This document shows, piece by piece, positions 19,535-28,235 of a DNA stretch of 64,000 bases (within the stretch, counting starts at the first letter, position 1; each line of letters opens with the position of its first letter). The position numbers and the translations under genes were made by a program. Under the pieces are notes generated by a model, which did not search any database, was not told the origin of the DNA, and saw nothing but the letters and a program-made list of their open reading frames with translations. The DNA is taken from contig CANGWB010000007.1 in the NCBI GenBank assembly GCA_947457465.1, positions 1 to 64,000 of the forward strand, read 5' to 3'. Source of the stretch: Chitinophagaceae bacterium (GTDB lineage: Bacteria > Bacteroidota > Bacteroidia > Chitinophagales > Chitinophagaceae).

Positions 19535-19563
19535 AAATAAAAAACCCCGCCGAAGGCGGGGTT
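19535..19563 (-). terminator. Terminator after the OmpA/TSP3 gene
   Basis: Nine-base-pair stem AACCCCGCC/GGCGGGGTT (19543-19551 with 19555-19563), GAA loop on the plus strand, followed on the minus strand by TTTTTTATTT. Confidence 0.9.
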
Positions 19564-19582
19564 AAAGTTTATTGCGCGCTTT

Positions 19583-20914
19583 TTAGTTGGCTGACTTGAA
19601 CTCAACGCGACGGTTCAGCGCACGCCCGGCAAGTGTCTTATTGTTAGCCAGCGGCTTGGTAGAACCGAACCCTTTGGCTTGCAGACGATCAGCAGCAACA
19701 CCTTTAGCAACAATGTAAGCTTTTACAGCCGCCGCTCTTTTTTCAGAGAGGGTCTGGTTTGAAGCAGCACGTCCGGTGTTGTCTGTATGTCCTTCAACAG
19801 ACACTTTGATATCCGGGTGCTCTGTCATGATCTTGGAAGCTTTATCAAGCTCTGCTTTCGCAACCTTGGTAAGTGCTGCACTACCTGTCACAAATTGAAC
19901 CTTGCGGAAATCGAATTTGTATTCAGTCAGTTCTTCCAGCAACGGACAGCCATTATTCGCAGCAGATCCTTTGTCTTTAGGACATTTATCCACCTCATCG
20001 TTCAAGCCGTCTTCGTCAGTGTCGGGGATCGGGCAACCATTGTAGCGAGCCAAACCAGCTACTTTGGGACATTTGTCTTCTTCATCGTTAATACCATCGC
20101 CATCTGAATCCGGGATCGGACAACCTTGGTAACGGGCCAAACCTGGAACAGTTGGGCACTTATCCTGCTCATCGTTGATTCCGTCTTTGTCGGTATCCGG
20201 GATCGGACAACCTTGGTATTTAGCAAGACCGGGTACTGTTGGGCATTTATCCTGTGTATCGATGATGCCATCCTTGTCCGTATCAGCTGGAGGAGCAACA
20301 ACCACCTCAGGCACTTTCACCTCAGGCTTCTTTTTCTTCAACAAGCTACCGGCGATACCGATGCTATGTTGCAGGTGATAATTAGCCGTTTCTGTGGTTA
20401 CAGGAACACGATATGTAGAATTTACGAATAGGTGTGTTTCATCCAACAGGTTCACTTTGAAGCCCAATCCCAAAGGCAGTGTAGCTCCGTAGTAGGAACG
20501 GTATTTATGCGCAGAAACACCGGCGATCAAATAGGGTTGCACCCAGTAATCTTCTGTCGTCATTTTGAAGTGCATGCTGGCAGTGGCTTCCAATAACAAG
20601 CTGTTATTAGTGAAATTCTTACCGGGCATGGGATAGCGGAAGAATGAACCACCGAGGGACGCTGACATGTCCAAGTGTGGACGCAGGCCCTTGAGATATG
20701 TAACAGCCAAACCGGAGGTCATTTCACGCATGCGCGCAAAACGCTTATCGGCTAGTACCTGATTGAGCGAAGTGGTTCGGATCCGATCAGGGGTCACAAA
20801 ATCATTAAAGAAAAAATTCACTCCGAGAGCCTTAGCTAGCACGGGTTTATCCTGTGCACTTACGGCGGAGGGAACCATGAAGAACAAAGCGATCACGTAA
20901 AGGACCTTCTTCAT
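19583..20914 (-). CDS. OmpA family outer membrane protein with thrombospondin type 3 repeats
   Basis: 443 residues: signal peptide (1-20, ending AVSAQ), a predicted beta-barrel region (about 21-190), a Pro/Val linker, four calcium-binding thrombospondin type 3 repeats (211-326), and a C-terminal OmpA domain with [20 protein letters not shown] and the LNRRVEFK end. The OmpA domain binds peptidoglycan, so the protein links the outer membrane to the wall. The C-terminal NxxLSxxRAxAVxxYL pattern is clear. A -7 box lies 26 bases upstream and a terminator follows, so it is monocistronic and probably abundant. Confidence 0.93.
   Translation of the reverse strand: MKKVLYVIALFFMVPSAVSAQDKPVLAKALGVNFFFNDFVTPDRIRTTSLNQVLADKRFARMREMTSGLAVTYLKGLRPHLDMSASLGGSFFRYPMPGKNFTNNSLLLEATASMHFKMTTEDYWVQPYLIAGVSAHKYRSYYGATLPLGLGFKVNLLDETHLFVNSTYRVPVTTETANYHLQHSIGIAGSLLKKKKPEVKVPEVVVAPPADTDKDGIIDTQDKCPTVPGLAKYQGCPIPDTDKDGINDEQDKCPTVPGLARYQGCPIPDSDGDGINDEEDKCPKVAGLARYNGCPIPDTDEDGLNDEVDKCPKDKGSAANNGCPLLEELTEYKFDFRKVQFVTGSAALTKVAKAELDKASKIMTEHPDIKVSVEGHTDNTGRAASNQTLSEKRAAAVKAYIVAKGVAADRLQAKGFGSTKPLANNKTLAGRALNRRVEFKSAN
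19940..20284 (-). repeat. Four tandem 87-base repeats coding for TSP3 units
   Basis: Inside the OmpA-family gene, a 29-residue unit of the type [20 protein letters not shown] plus a YQGCPIP end occurs four times, the last copy diverged. DxDxDG calcium loops and paired cysteines recur in each unit. Confidence 0.9.
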
Positions 20915-20940
20915 AAGGAAATAGTTTGGTTTAAGCTAAG

Positions 20941-20948
20941 CAAAAATA
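20941..20948 (-). promoter_or_regulatory. -7 box for the OmpA/TSP3 gene
   Basis: The minus strand reads TATTTTTG, matching TAnnTTTG, 26 bases before the ATG at 20914. Confidence 0.55.
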
Positions 20949-21031
20949 ACGGGTATGTTCAACATCCTAAAATAAATTATTTCCCTAATTTTCATGGGGT
21001 TGCGATCGATTTTTATCCCCATAGCCACACC

Positions 21032-21730
21032 ATGACCTCCCCCCGCCCCTCATTGATAGCGCTTGTGTTCCTATTGACTCAATCAGCCCCTACTGAGACT
21101 ACCGCTCAAGTCGCTGTTTGCCGTTCCCGGGATTCGCTTCAACGAAGCATCGAGCAAAACGCGGAAAACCGGCTGGTGGAACTGAAAACACGGATCCCCT
21201 CGCTTGAATATGAGTTGCGCTATGCGAGCTCGAATAATTTCGTTGGCAAACCTATGTACCCCACCCGAACCCGGGTTACCTTTCTTAGAAAGCCAGCGGC
21301 CGAGGCCTTGCAAAAAGTGCAGCAAGAACTAAACCATCAAGGCCTGGGATTAAAGATTTGGGATGCCTACCGACCCCACTCCGTAACTGTTGCCTTTTGG
21401 GAATTGATCGGCGACGAGCGATATGTGGCCAACCCGGCAAAAGGCAGCGGGCATAACCGAGGCATTGCCGTAGACTTGACCCTCATTGAGCTACCGAGCG
21501 GAAAAGAAATCGATATGGGAACCGGCTTTGATCACTTCAGTGACACCGCACATCACTCATTTAATCAATTACCCATACAGGTATCATCGAATCGCAACTT
21601 ACTCAGAACTACGATGGAAAAATATGGATTCAAGTACTATGAGGAAGAATGGTGGCACTACAGCTGGCCCGACCCAGCTCGGTTCGAAGTCCTGGATATC
21701 CCTTTCGAAAAACTGAAGCGGATGCGTTAG
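21032..21730 (+). CDS. D-alanyl-D-alanine dipeptidase, VanX/DdpX family
   Basis: 232-residue zinc peptidase (M15D) with an N-terminal signal peptide, so secreted to the periplasm or beyond. Zinc ligands are His141 and Asp148 in SGHNRGIAVDL and His209 in EEEWWHYSW; Glu206 is the catalytic base, and Arg114 (DAYRPH) is the transition-state arginine. It splits D-Ala-D-Ala. No vanH/vanA/vanRS genes are nearby, so a role in wall turnover or nutrient use is more likely than glycopeptide resistance. Its stop overlaps the stop of the convergent aroC by four bases. Confidence 0.9.
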   Translation: MTSPRPSLIALVFLLTQSAPTETTAQVAVCRSRDSLQRSIEQNAENRLVELKTRIPSLEYELRYASSNNFVGKPMYPTRTRVTFLRKPAAEALQKVQQELNHQGLGLKIWDAYRPHSVTVAFWELIGDERYVANPAKGSGHNRGIAVDLTLIELPSGKEIDMGTGFDHFSDTAHHSFNQLPIQVSSNRNLLRTTMEKYGFKYYEEEWWHYSWPDPARFEVLDIPFEKLKRMR

Positions 21731-22722
21731 CTGATCAATCTGGGAATACGTTGTTCCAATAACATCATATCAGCAACAACAATTGCTGCAATGGCCTCCG
21801 CCACCACCGGAACACGTAGTGCGATGCACAGGTCATGCCTGCCTTTCACTGAAAAAACTTCTGGCAGGCCGGAACTCCAATTGAGGGACGTTTGCTCTTT
21901 CGGAGTGGATGAGGTTGGCTTGATCGCCAAACGAAATACCAGTTCATTACCATTGGTGATCCCACCAACAATACCTCCAGCATGGTTGGTAGCTGTAATA
22001 CCGGATCCATCGATCAGGGAATCATTATGCTGACTGCCCTTCATTTTTGCAGCGGAAAAACCCGAGCCGAACTCAATTCCTTTTACAGCCGGGATGGAAA
22101 AAGCTAAATGGGCCAATAACGATTCTGTCGAATCAAAAAAGGGTTCACCCAACCCGATGGGCAATCCGTTCACCTTGCATTCTACTATCCCACCAACACT
22201 GTCTTTCACCTCGATAGCATGCTGAATGCCCGCCTCCACTGACGCATATCCACCTACCTCGATTAACTGGGCTTGGATGGTAATGTCAGCTAATAATTTT
22301 TTAGCGATGACACCGGCGGCAACCAAACATACCGTCAGTCGGCCACTGAAATGTCCGCTGCCACGATAGTCCTCGTGCCCACCGAATTTCCGATTGGCGA
22401 CGAAATCGGCATGACCCGGTCTCGGTATATCGCGCTGCTTCTCATAGTCGGCAGAACGGGTATTCTCATTCGCAAATAATATGGTCAGTGGCGCGCCGGT
22501 CGTCTTCCCGTTAAAATATCCTGTAACAAAACGTGGTAGATCAGTTTCCTTTCTTGGGGTTGTTCCTTTTTGCGTGCCTCCTTTTCTTCGCTCGATATCG
22601 TGTAGAAAATCATCAACAGAAAGAGATAAACCCGCCGGACATCCATCGATGACAACCCCAACAAATTCACCATGGGACTCGCCCAGTATCTGTACCCGAA
22701 ACAATCTGCCAAATGTGTTCAC
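21727..22722 (-). CDS. aroC: Chorismate synthase
   Basis: 331-residue enzyme making chorismate from EPSP, using reduced FMN. Signatures: GRLFRVQILGESHG at the N-terminus, RPGHADFVANRKFGGHEDYRGSGHFSGR in the middle and KGRHDLCIALRVPVV near the end. It is somewhat shorter than the E. coli enzyme (361 residues). Last gene of the aro operon, 10 bases after aroA. Confidence 0.97.
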   Translation of the reverse strand: MNTFGRLFRVQILGESHGEFVGVVIDGCPAGLSLSVDDFLHDIERRKGGTQKGTTPRKETDLPRFVTGYFNGKTTGAPLTILFANENTRSADYEKQRDIPRPGHADFVANRKFGGHEDYRGSGHFSGRLTVCLVAAGVIAKKLLADITIQAQLIEVGGYASVEAGIQHAIEVKDSVGGIVECKVNGLPIGLGEPFFDSTESLLAHLAFSIPAVKGIEFGSGFSAAKMKGSQHNDSLIDGSGITATNHAGGIVGGITNGNELVFRLAIKPTSSTPKEQTSLNWSSGLPEVFSVKGRHDLCIALRVPVVAEAIAAIVVADMMLLEQRIPRLIS

Positions 22723-22732
22723 GGTAAATTAT

Positions 22733-24010
22733 TTATTCACTTAAAGATACAGATGCCCCAACGGAACGCAAGTCATCCCAAAAGTCCGGGTACGACTTTC
22801 GAACCGATTCAGCTTCCTCGATCACAACCGGGCCATTCGCACGCAAGGCAGCAATCGCCAACGACATCGCGATCCGGTGATCGCCGGTCGCATGTACTAC
22901 CCCACCCTGCAAGCCTGCACCTCCAACTACTCTCATTGCATTACCATCTAACTCAATGGGTAACCCCAGCTTTCCAAATTCGCGTTGTAATACAATGGCC
23001 CGATCACTTTCCTTGTGTCGCAATCGGTCGGTGCCATAGATAACTGACTCGCCCTTAATATGTGCAGCCAATGCCACTAAGGGTGGAAATAGATCCGGAC
23101 AGTCCGTTGCATCGAATTCAAAAGCCCCACTCCTTCCTTCCCTGATCAAGTAAAGATCATTATCCGCTGCTGTCTTGTTTCGTTGATGAGACACCACGCT
23201 GCTGATCGCTCGATCGGCCTGCGTGGACGTGGCATCCAAACCTGTCAGCTCGATCGTTCCCGTATCGGATCCGGCCGCAAACCAAAAGGAGGCTCCACTC
23301 CAGTCGCCCTCTACCGTGTACTGAATTTCTTGGGCTGAGAACAGTGCTTCCCGCTGCCTGAAATGAAAACGCTGATACCCGTCGTTTTCAGGAAGGGGCA
23401 ACCCGAATCGTTTCAAAATATCTAGTGTAAGATCAATGTACGGACGACTTTTCAGCTCGTTCACCTCTATCGTCACTCCACCGGCACCCGCAGCAGTGTA
23501 CGCCATCAACAAGCCCGTCAGAAATTGCGAACTCAATGAACCATCTACTGTTATGTTTCGAGGTATCATCGGGCCCTGGAGCATTATGGGCAAACGACCA
23601 TCATTCAACTGTATACGCACCTGTAATAATGGCAAGACTTCTTCAAAAAAACGCATGGGCCGGGTTAATAAACTACCCTTGCCCACGATCCGAATCGGCT
23701 GATCCGATAGGGCAGCCAGCGAAGTGAACATCCGAATACTCAAGCCTGACTCTCCGCAATCCAGTACATCGCCCGTCGGACAGACACCATGGCTTAGGAT
23801 TTCAAATCGATCCGCAAAAACATCAACCGTTGCACCCAATGAACGAATACAAGCCAATGCAGCCAGATCGTCCGCGGCATGACCCGGATTGTATAATACA
23901 GTTCGACCCTTTCGTATCAATGCAGCAGCCAGTGCCCGCTGCATGGCACTTTTAGAAACGGGCACCTGTATCGAACCCCGAATCGTTGATGGATACACCG
24001 TTGCGATCAT
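22733..24010 (-). CDS. aroA: 3-phosphoshikimate 1-carboxyvinyltransferase (EPSP synthase)
   Basis: 425-residue enzyme joining shikimate 3-phosphate and phosphoenolpyruvate. Lys20 and Arg25 (PVSKSAMQRAL) fit the substrate-binding block, and DGSLSSQFLTGLL, CPDLFPPLVALAA and DRLRHKESDRA are family signatures. The loop that is GNAGT in most EPSP synthases reads CGESGLSIRM (residues 85-94), a divergent PEP-site loop. The first four bases overlap the end of aroB, which fits translational coupling. Confidence 0.94.
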   Translation of the reverse strand: MIATVYPSTIRGSIQVPVSKSAMQRALAAALIRKGRTVLYNPGHAADDLAALACIRSLGATVDVFADRFEILSHGVCPTGDVLDCGESGLSIRMFTSLAALSDQPIRIVGKGSLLTRPMRFFEEVLPLLQVRIQLNDGRLPIMLQGPMIPRNITVDGSLSSQFLTGLLMAYTAAGAGGVTIEVNELKSRPYIDLTLDILKRFGLPLPENDGYQRFHFRQREALFSAQEIQYTVEGDWSGASFWFAAGSDTGTIELTGLDATSTQADRAISSVVSHQRNKTAADNDLYLIREGRSGAFEFDATDCPDLFPPLVALAAHIKGESVIYGTDRLRHKESDRAIVLQREFGKLGLPIELDGNAMRVVGGAGLQGGVVHATGDHRIAMSLAIAALRANGPVVIEEAESVRKSYPDFWDDLRSVGASVSLSE

Positions 24011-25032
24011 GCGTAGGACTTCAAAAAACGTTGCAGGTCAACAATCGGAATGGCACGCACCTCCGCCTTCCCAATTTGTTTCAATAACACAAAATCGATC
24101 GAGTGGCGCACTCGCTTTTTATCCATTTTCAGGGACTGCAGCACTTTAACAGCAGAAAAGCCCGCCTCCACCGGCAACCCATATTTAATCAATAAAGCAC
24201 CGAGCGATGAAAGATCCGTGAACGCATTCATCTTCTCCGAAAGATGGGCGGCAAACATCATACCCAATGAGATGGCCTCACCATGTGAAAGCTCATATTG
24301 CATCTCCAAGGCATGACCAAGCGTGTGGCCAAAATTCAACTTCTTGCGTTCGCCATTCTCCGAAACATCTTGCTGTACCACGCTGAACTTATATCGAACA
24401 TTGCGTGCGATCAAACGGCGCAACTTAACCGGATCGTTACGGTATACTTTCAGATCGCTTTTAAGTAACTCCCGGAACATAGCTTCATCGCCGATAGCTG
24501 CATGCTTGATGATCTCGGCAAAACCGTTCGACCATTCATGCGTAGGCAAGGTTGACAGCAAGCTAAGATCATGCAATAAGAATAGAGGTTGACGTGTAGT
24601 GCCGACCAGGTTTTTGAAGGCTCCTACATCCACACCGTTCTTGCCACCGATCGAAGCATCCACCATAGCCAGTAAGGTGGTAGGCACAAAACCAACATCC
24701 ACACCGCGTAAATAGATAGCGGCCAGATATCCTACGAGATCCGTTACAACGCCACCGCCCACACCAACCAATACCGTCTTTCGGTCAGCCTCCATCCGAA
24801 TCAGTCGCTCGACCAAGCTGTCAATCGTTGCCTGTACTTTGTATTGTTCCCCTGCCCGCAAAACAATGGTATCGAAATCCGAGAAGACGTTTCGATGTTT
24901 TCGATAAACGTGCTGATCGGTGATCAGTATCAACCGACGACCCGGAAGTATGGAAGAAAGATCACTCAAACTCCTATTAGGAAAAAAAAGCGTGCGCTGT
25001 TGACCGATATGAAAAGTATGCGGACGAGCCAT
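24007..25032 (-). CDS. aroB: 3-dehydroquinate synthase
   Basis: 341-residue NAD- and metal-dependent enzyme that cyclises DAHP to 3-dehydroquinate. Motifs: VGVGGGVVTDLVGYLAAIYLRGV (NAD-binding), PTTLLAMVDASIGGKNGVD, and the metal ligands around GFAEIIKHAAI and NFGHTLGHALEM. It follows the DAHP synthase-chorismate mutase after nine bases and overlaps aroA by four. Confidence 0.96.
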   Translation of the reverse strand: MARPHTFHIGQQRTLFFPNRSLSDLSSILPGRRLILITDQHVYRKHRNVFSDFDTIVLRAGEQYKVQATIDSLVERLIRMEADRKTVLVGVGGGVVTDLVGYLAAIYLRGVDVGFVPTTLLAMVDASIGGKNGVDVGAFKNLVGTTRQPLFLLHDLSLLSTLPTHEWSNGFAEIIKHAAIGDEAMFRELLKSDLKVYRNDPVKLRRLIARNVRYKFSVVQQDVSENGERKKLNFGHTLGHALEMQYELSHGEAISLGMMFAAHLSEKMNAFTDLSSLGALLIKYGLPVEAGFSAVKVLQSLKMDKKRVRHSIDFVLLKQIGKAEVRAIPIVDLQRFLKSYA

Positions 25033-25041
25033 GTAGTTGAA

Positions 25042-26121
25042 TTAACTGTCCAGAATACGTTTTTGTCGATTGATGCTCTCCATATGAACGGCCTCCAGGT
25101 ATCGGGTGATGAACTCGCGACTGAGTCCGACCTGTTCCCCACGGGCGCAGGCATTCTCCATGATCTCTTGCCAACGGCCAGCCTGAAGTATGGTAATATT
25201 ATTTTCCTTTTTATACCGGCCGATCTCTTCGGCAACCTGCATACGTCGTCCGAGCAGTTGCAACATTTCAACATCAAGTTGATTGATTTGCTGCCGTAAG
25301 GCATCCAGAGCTGAATGGAAGGTATCGGAATTTACATCCTCTGCACGCCAACGAACTTGTTCCAGCATTTCAATAAGTCGGTCAGGTGTTACTTGCTGGT
25401 TGGCATCACTCCAGGCCTGCTCGGGCTCGGGATGTGACTCGATCATGAGCCCGTCAAAATCCAAATCGACCGATCGTTGCATCACATCCATCAGTAAATC
25501 CCGTCGACCACAAATATGTGAAGGATCATTGATCATGGGAATCTGCGGGTAGCGCAACTTCATCTCGATGGCCAGGTGCCAAAGCGGTGCATTGCGGTAT
25601 TCTGTATTACCATAGGTAGAAAACCCTCGATGGATCAAGCCAATGCGTCGGATGCCAGCACCCCGCATGCGCTCCAGGGCGCCAGTCCACAATTCCAGAT
25701 CGGGGTTGATGGGATTTTTTATAAGCACCGGAATGTCGATGCCCTTCAGGGCGTCGGCGATCTCTTGCACACTGAATGGATTCACGGTCGTACGCGCACC
25801 AATCCAAAGTACATCGGTCCCGAATTCCAGGGCTTCTTCGACTTGTTTAGCAGTGGCCACTTCTACTGTGAATGGCAGACCGGTCTCGGACTTGGCTTTT
25901 TTCAGCCATTCCAGTCCAACACGGCCCACCCCCTCAAACCCACCGGGCTTGGTGCGTGGTTTCCAGATCCCGGACCGAAACAAATGAATCTTACCGGAAG
26001 CGGCCAAGCTTCGAGCGGTTGAGAGAACCTGCTCCTCAGTTTCGGCACTACACGGACCACTGATGATCCAGGGGCGGTGGCCCCAAAGCGCGTCCTTGTT
26101 ATCCGTTGAGACGTAATTCAT
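25042..26121 (-). CDS. Bifunctional DAHP synthase / chorismate mutase (type II)
   Basis: 359 residues. The N-terminal 260 are a type I-beta DAHP synthase (ISGPCSAETEEQV, FRSGIWKPRTKPGGFEG, IGARTTVNPFSVQE, NDPSHICGRRDLL, IESHPEPEQAWSDA), which condenses PEP and erythrose 4-phosphate. The C-terminal 90 are an AroQ chorismate mutase (LDALRQQINQLDVEMLQLLGRRMQVAEEIGRYK). Fusing the first pathway step to the first branch step usually lets prephenate or chorismate control entry. It heads the aro operon, with its own -7 box. The shikimate genes for steps 3-5 are not in the window. Confidence 0.95.
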   Translation of the reverse strand: MNYVSTDNKDALWGHRPWIISGPCSAETEEQVLSTARSLAASGKIHLFRSGIWKPRTKPGGFEGVGRVGLEWLKKAKSETGLPFTVEVATAKQVEEALEFGTDVLWIGARTTVNPFSVQEIADALKGIDIPVLIKNPINPDLELWTGALERMRGAGIRRIGLIHRGFSTYGNTEYRNAPLWHLAIEMKLRYPQIPMINDPSHICGRRDLLMDVMQRSVDLDFDGLMIESHPEPEQAWSDANQQVTPDRLIEMLEQVRWRAEDVNSDTFHSALDALRQQINQLDVEMLQLLGRRMQVAEEIGRYKKENNITILQAGRWQEIMENACARGEQVGLSREFITRYLEAVHMESINRQKRILDS

Positions 26122-26135
26122 GTCTTAGTAAGATA

Positions 26136-26143
26136 CAAAAATA
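26136..26143 (-). promoter_or_regulatory. -7 box of the aro operon
   Basis: The minus strand reads TATTTTTG, matching TAnnTTTG, 14 bases before the ATG at 26121. No attenuator-like leader peptide is seen. Confidence 0.55.
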
Positions 26144-26163
26144 GAAAAAACCGCAACGGGCTA

Positions 26164-27807
26164 TTATCTAGTTCGTTTGCCGCCAGATTCAGCATCATTC
26201 ATGCGAATCTTACGACCTCTGAATTTTTTACCGTCAATGGCACGGATCATCTGATTGATGGAATCGGCCTCGATCTCAACCCAGCTGTTCATATCCTTCA
26301 TATCGATCCGTCCCAAGACCGATTTGGGTAGCTCGCTCATATCCAGAATAAATTGGAGAAAGCTTGCTTTGTAAAAGCCATCTTTGGTGCCCAAGTTTAC
26401 AAACAAGCGGCGATACGATCCCTCCGGTGATTGTTTGGCATCCCGGTCTTTGTTCCGGCCTTCCTTCTTACCCGCACCGGCCCGCAAGTTCAGGTCGGTC
26501 GCATTGGCATAATAATTCAAGAACCGATCGAATTCAAGGCTGGCTACGCGCTGGAGCACTTCCTCTTTGGTAATATCTGCAAACTTCTCCTGCAACAGCG
26601 GCAAGTACGTCTCGTAATCGCCGTGTTGAATATCGGCTTGCAATAATTTATCGATAAAGTGGAAGAACTGTTTGCGACAAACATCTTTCCCACTGGGAAT
26701 ATCAAGGGGGTGAAATTGAGTCTTCAGCAATCGTTCGATCTGCTTTAAGCGGTACATTTCTTTGGGCGTTACGATACACACGGAAATACCGCTGTTGCCA
26801 GCTCTGCCGGTTCGTCCGCTTCGGTGCGTGTATACCTCCGGGTCGTCGGGCAATTCATAGTTGATCACGTGCGTGATGCCTTTTACATCAATGCCACGGG
26901 CAGCCACATCGGTCGCGACCAACAGCCGTAGGTGCTTTGATTTGAATGCGGCCATGACTTTATCGCGTTGCCCTTGGGTCAGATCCCCATGAATAGCATC
27001 GATGTCATATCCCTCCCGCGTCAGCTTTTCAGCGATCTCTTGGGTCTCTATTTTGGTTCGGGCAAAAACGATACCGTAAATCCCCGGATTGAAATCAATG
27101 ATGCGTTTTAGCACCTCATAGCGGTTATGGTGCTGACAAGAATAATATTGATGGTCGATGTTGGCGTTTCCGGAATTGGCCACCCCAACGGTTACTTCAA
27201 CCGGAGACTCCATGTATCGCTTCGTGACCTTCCGGATTTCGGTCGGCATGGTGGCACTGAAAAGCCAAAGGCTCTCCCGTTCAGGTGTATTTTTTAGGAT
27301 GAATTCAATGTCCTCTTGGAATCCCATGTTCAGCATCTCATCCGCCTCATCCAAAACCACCCATTTGATCTCTTCGAGATCGATTGCTTTTCGTTCAATC
27401 AAATCGATCAAACGGCCAGGTGTGGCTATCACGATCGAAGCTCCTTTTTTAAGGTCTTTAATCTGACCGGTAATGGGAGCCCCTCCATAGACAGGAAGGA
27501 TGTGGTGCCCCTTTTGCGGGTCGCGAAAGCGATTCATGTCCTGTGCGATCTGCATGCAGAGCTCACGGGTTGGACAAACCACCAGGGCCAACGGAAATTT
27601 ATTGCGGGGTTCTACGCATTGCAGAAGCGGCAAACCAAAAGCGGCCGTCTTACCGGTACCGGTTTGAGCCAAACCAATAAAGTCCTTTGTACCTTCTAAC
27701 AATACCGGAATGGCCTTCTGCTGAATGGCCGTGGGCTCAGTAAAACCCAGTTTGGAGAGCGAGGAAAGCAGACCAGGGACGAGCCCCAGTGATTCAAATG
27801 TATTCAC
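26164..27807 (-). CDS. DEAD-box ATP-dependent RNA helicase with DbpA-type RNA-binding domain
   Basis: 547 residues. The helicase core has the Q motif (TAIQQKAIPVLL), Walker A (AQTGTGKTAAFGLP), DEAD (VLDEADEMLNMGF), SAT (LFSATMP) and motif VI (HRSGRTGRAGNSG). After a charged linker the C-terminus carries a DbpA/CsdA-like RNA-binding domain (RRLFVNLGTKDGFYKASFLQ...VEIEADSINQMIRAI). It probably works in ribosome assembly or cold adaptation. Close to the aro operon but with a separate start; a terminator of another gene lies just upstream. Confidence 0.93.
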   Translation of the reverse strand: MNTFESLGLVPGLLSSLSKLGFTEPTAIQQKAIPVLLEGTKDFIGLAQTGTGKTAAFGLPLLQCVEPRNKFPLALVVCPTRELCMQIAQDMNRFRDPQKGHHILPVYGGAPITGQIKDLKKGASIVIATPGRLIDLIERKAIDLEEIKWVVLDEADEMLNMGFQEDIEFILKNTPERESLWLFSATMPTEIRKVTKRYMESPVEVTVGVANSGNANIDHQYYSCQHHNRYEVLKRIIDFNPGIYGIVFARTKIETQEIAEKLTREGYDIDAIHGDLTQGQRDKVMAAFKSKHLRLLVATDVAARGIDVKGITHVINYELPDDPEVYTHRSGRTGRAGNSGISVCIVTPKEMYRLKQIERLLKTQFHPLDIPSGKDVCRKQFFHFIDKLLQADIQHGDYETYLPLLQEKFADITKEEVLQRVASLEFDRFLNYYANATDLNLRAGAGKKEGRNKDRDAKQSPEGSYRRLFVNLGTKDGFYKASFLQFILDMSELPKSVLGRIDMKDMNSWVEIEADSINQMIRAIDGKKFRGRKIRMNDAESGGKRTR

Positions 27808-27850
27808 GTTGTTTTAGCCTGAATGGCAGGCCATACCAATTAATGGAAAA

Positions 27851-27875
27851 AAGAAGGCCGTTCTTACGAACGGCC
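27851..27875 (-). terminator. Terminator after the small lipoprotein gene
   Basis: GGCCGTTC/GAACGGCC stem (27856-27863 with 27868-27875, loop of four) followed on the minus strand by TTCTTTTTT. Confidence 0.88.
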
Positions 27876-27910
27876 CGGGCTCTTGATCCTAACCAAGGTT
27901 AGGCAATTGC

Positions 27911-28084
27911 TTACTTAGTTGTGTCCGGAGCAGGAGCAGCAACGGCTGTTGTGTCCTTCTTAGTTGTGTCCGGAGCAGGAGCAGCAGCAGTAGTGTCACC
28001 AGTAGTGGCCGGAGTTTCAGCCTTCTTCTCTTCGCAAGCTACCAGGAAAGCAGCAACGAAAGCGATCGCAAAAAACTTTTTCAT
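27911..28084 (-). CDS. Small lipoprotein with Ala/Pro/Asp/Thr repeats
   Basis: 57-residue product. A lysine-rich signal peptide ends in a lipobox (FLVAC, Cys17), so the mature form is a lipid-anchored peptide of about 40 residues made almost only of Glu, Lys, Ala, Pro, Asp and Thr. The block APAPDTTK occurs twice. I start at the ATG at 28084 (MKKFFAIAF); the frame is open 13 codons more but spans the promoter. A -7 box and a strong terminator show a dedicated transcript. It is divergent from the sigma factor gene. Function unknown; it may be a surface or spacer lipoprotein. Confidence 0.8.
   Translation of the reverse strand: MKKFFAIAFVAAFLVACEEKKAETPATTGDTTAAAPAPDTTKKDTTAVAAPAPDTTK
27914..27986 (-). 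repeat. 28-base direct repeat inside the small lipoprotein gene
   Basis: Two identical 28-base copies (27914-27941 and 27959-27986), 45 bases apart, give the repeated APAPDTTK segment. The identity at DNA level suggests recent duplication or slippage. Confidence 0.85.
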
Positions 28085-28120
28085 TCGATTTCTTTTTGGG
28101 GTTAAATGTGAAATATTTCG

Positions 28121-28128
28121 CAAATATA
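28121..28128 (-). promoter_or_regulatory. -7 box for the small lipoprotein
   Basis: The minus strand reads TATATTTG, matching TAnnTTTG, 36 bases before the ATG at 28084. Confidence 0.5.
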
Positions 28129-28191
28129 TACCGATTTTGAAGAAAGGTAACCCGGAGGCGATCGATTTTTTTTCAGCCCGACCAAGGTTAC

Positions 28192-28222
28192 TATTTTTAT
28201 CGACCCGTATTAACTAACGGGT
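28192..28222 (+). promoter_or_regulatory. Promoter-like box and small inverted repeat upstream of the sigma factor
   Basis: TATTTTTA (28192-28199) resembles TAnnTTTG with one mismatch, followed by a six-base inverted repeat ACCCGT/ACGGGT (28203-28208 with 28217-28222). The repeat could be an operator or a 5' hairpin; role uncertain. Confidence 0.3.
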
Positions 28223-28235
28223 GACCGAGGAAGAC

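Noticed and set aside
17275-19605. EF-G with a 62-residue N-terminal extension
   Set aside because: The extra frame contains the promoter and does not resemble translation factors; [11 protein letters not shown] is the normal start.
19940-20284. Tandem repeats as a CRISPR array or intergenic satellite
   Set aside because: They are in frame inside a gene and encode thrombospondin type 3 units; there are no unique spacers.
21032-21730. VanX-like gene as part of a vancomycin-resistance cluster
   Set aside because: No vanH, D-Ala-D-Lac ligase or two-component genes are near, and the ddl in the window sits 27 kb away in a normal wall-synthesis operon. A periplasmic signal peptide also differs from the cytoplasmic VanX used in resistance.
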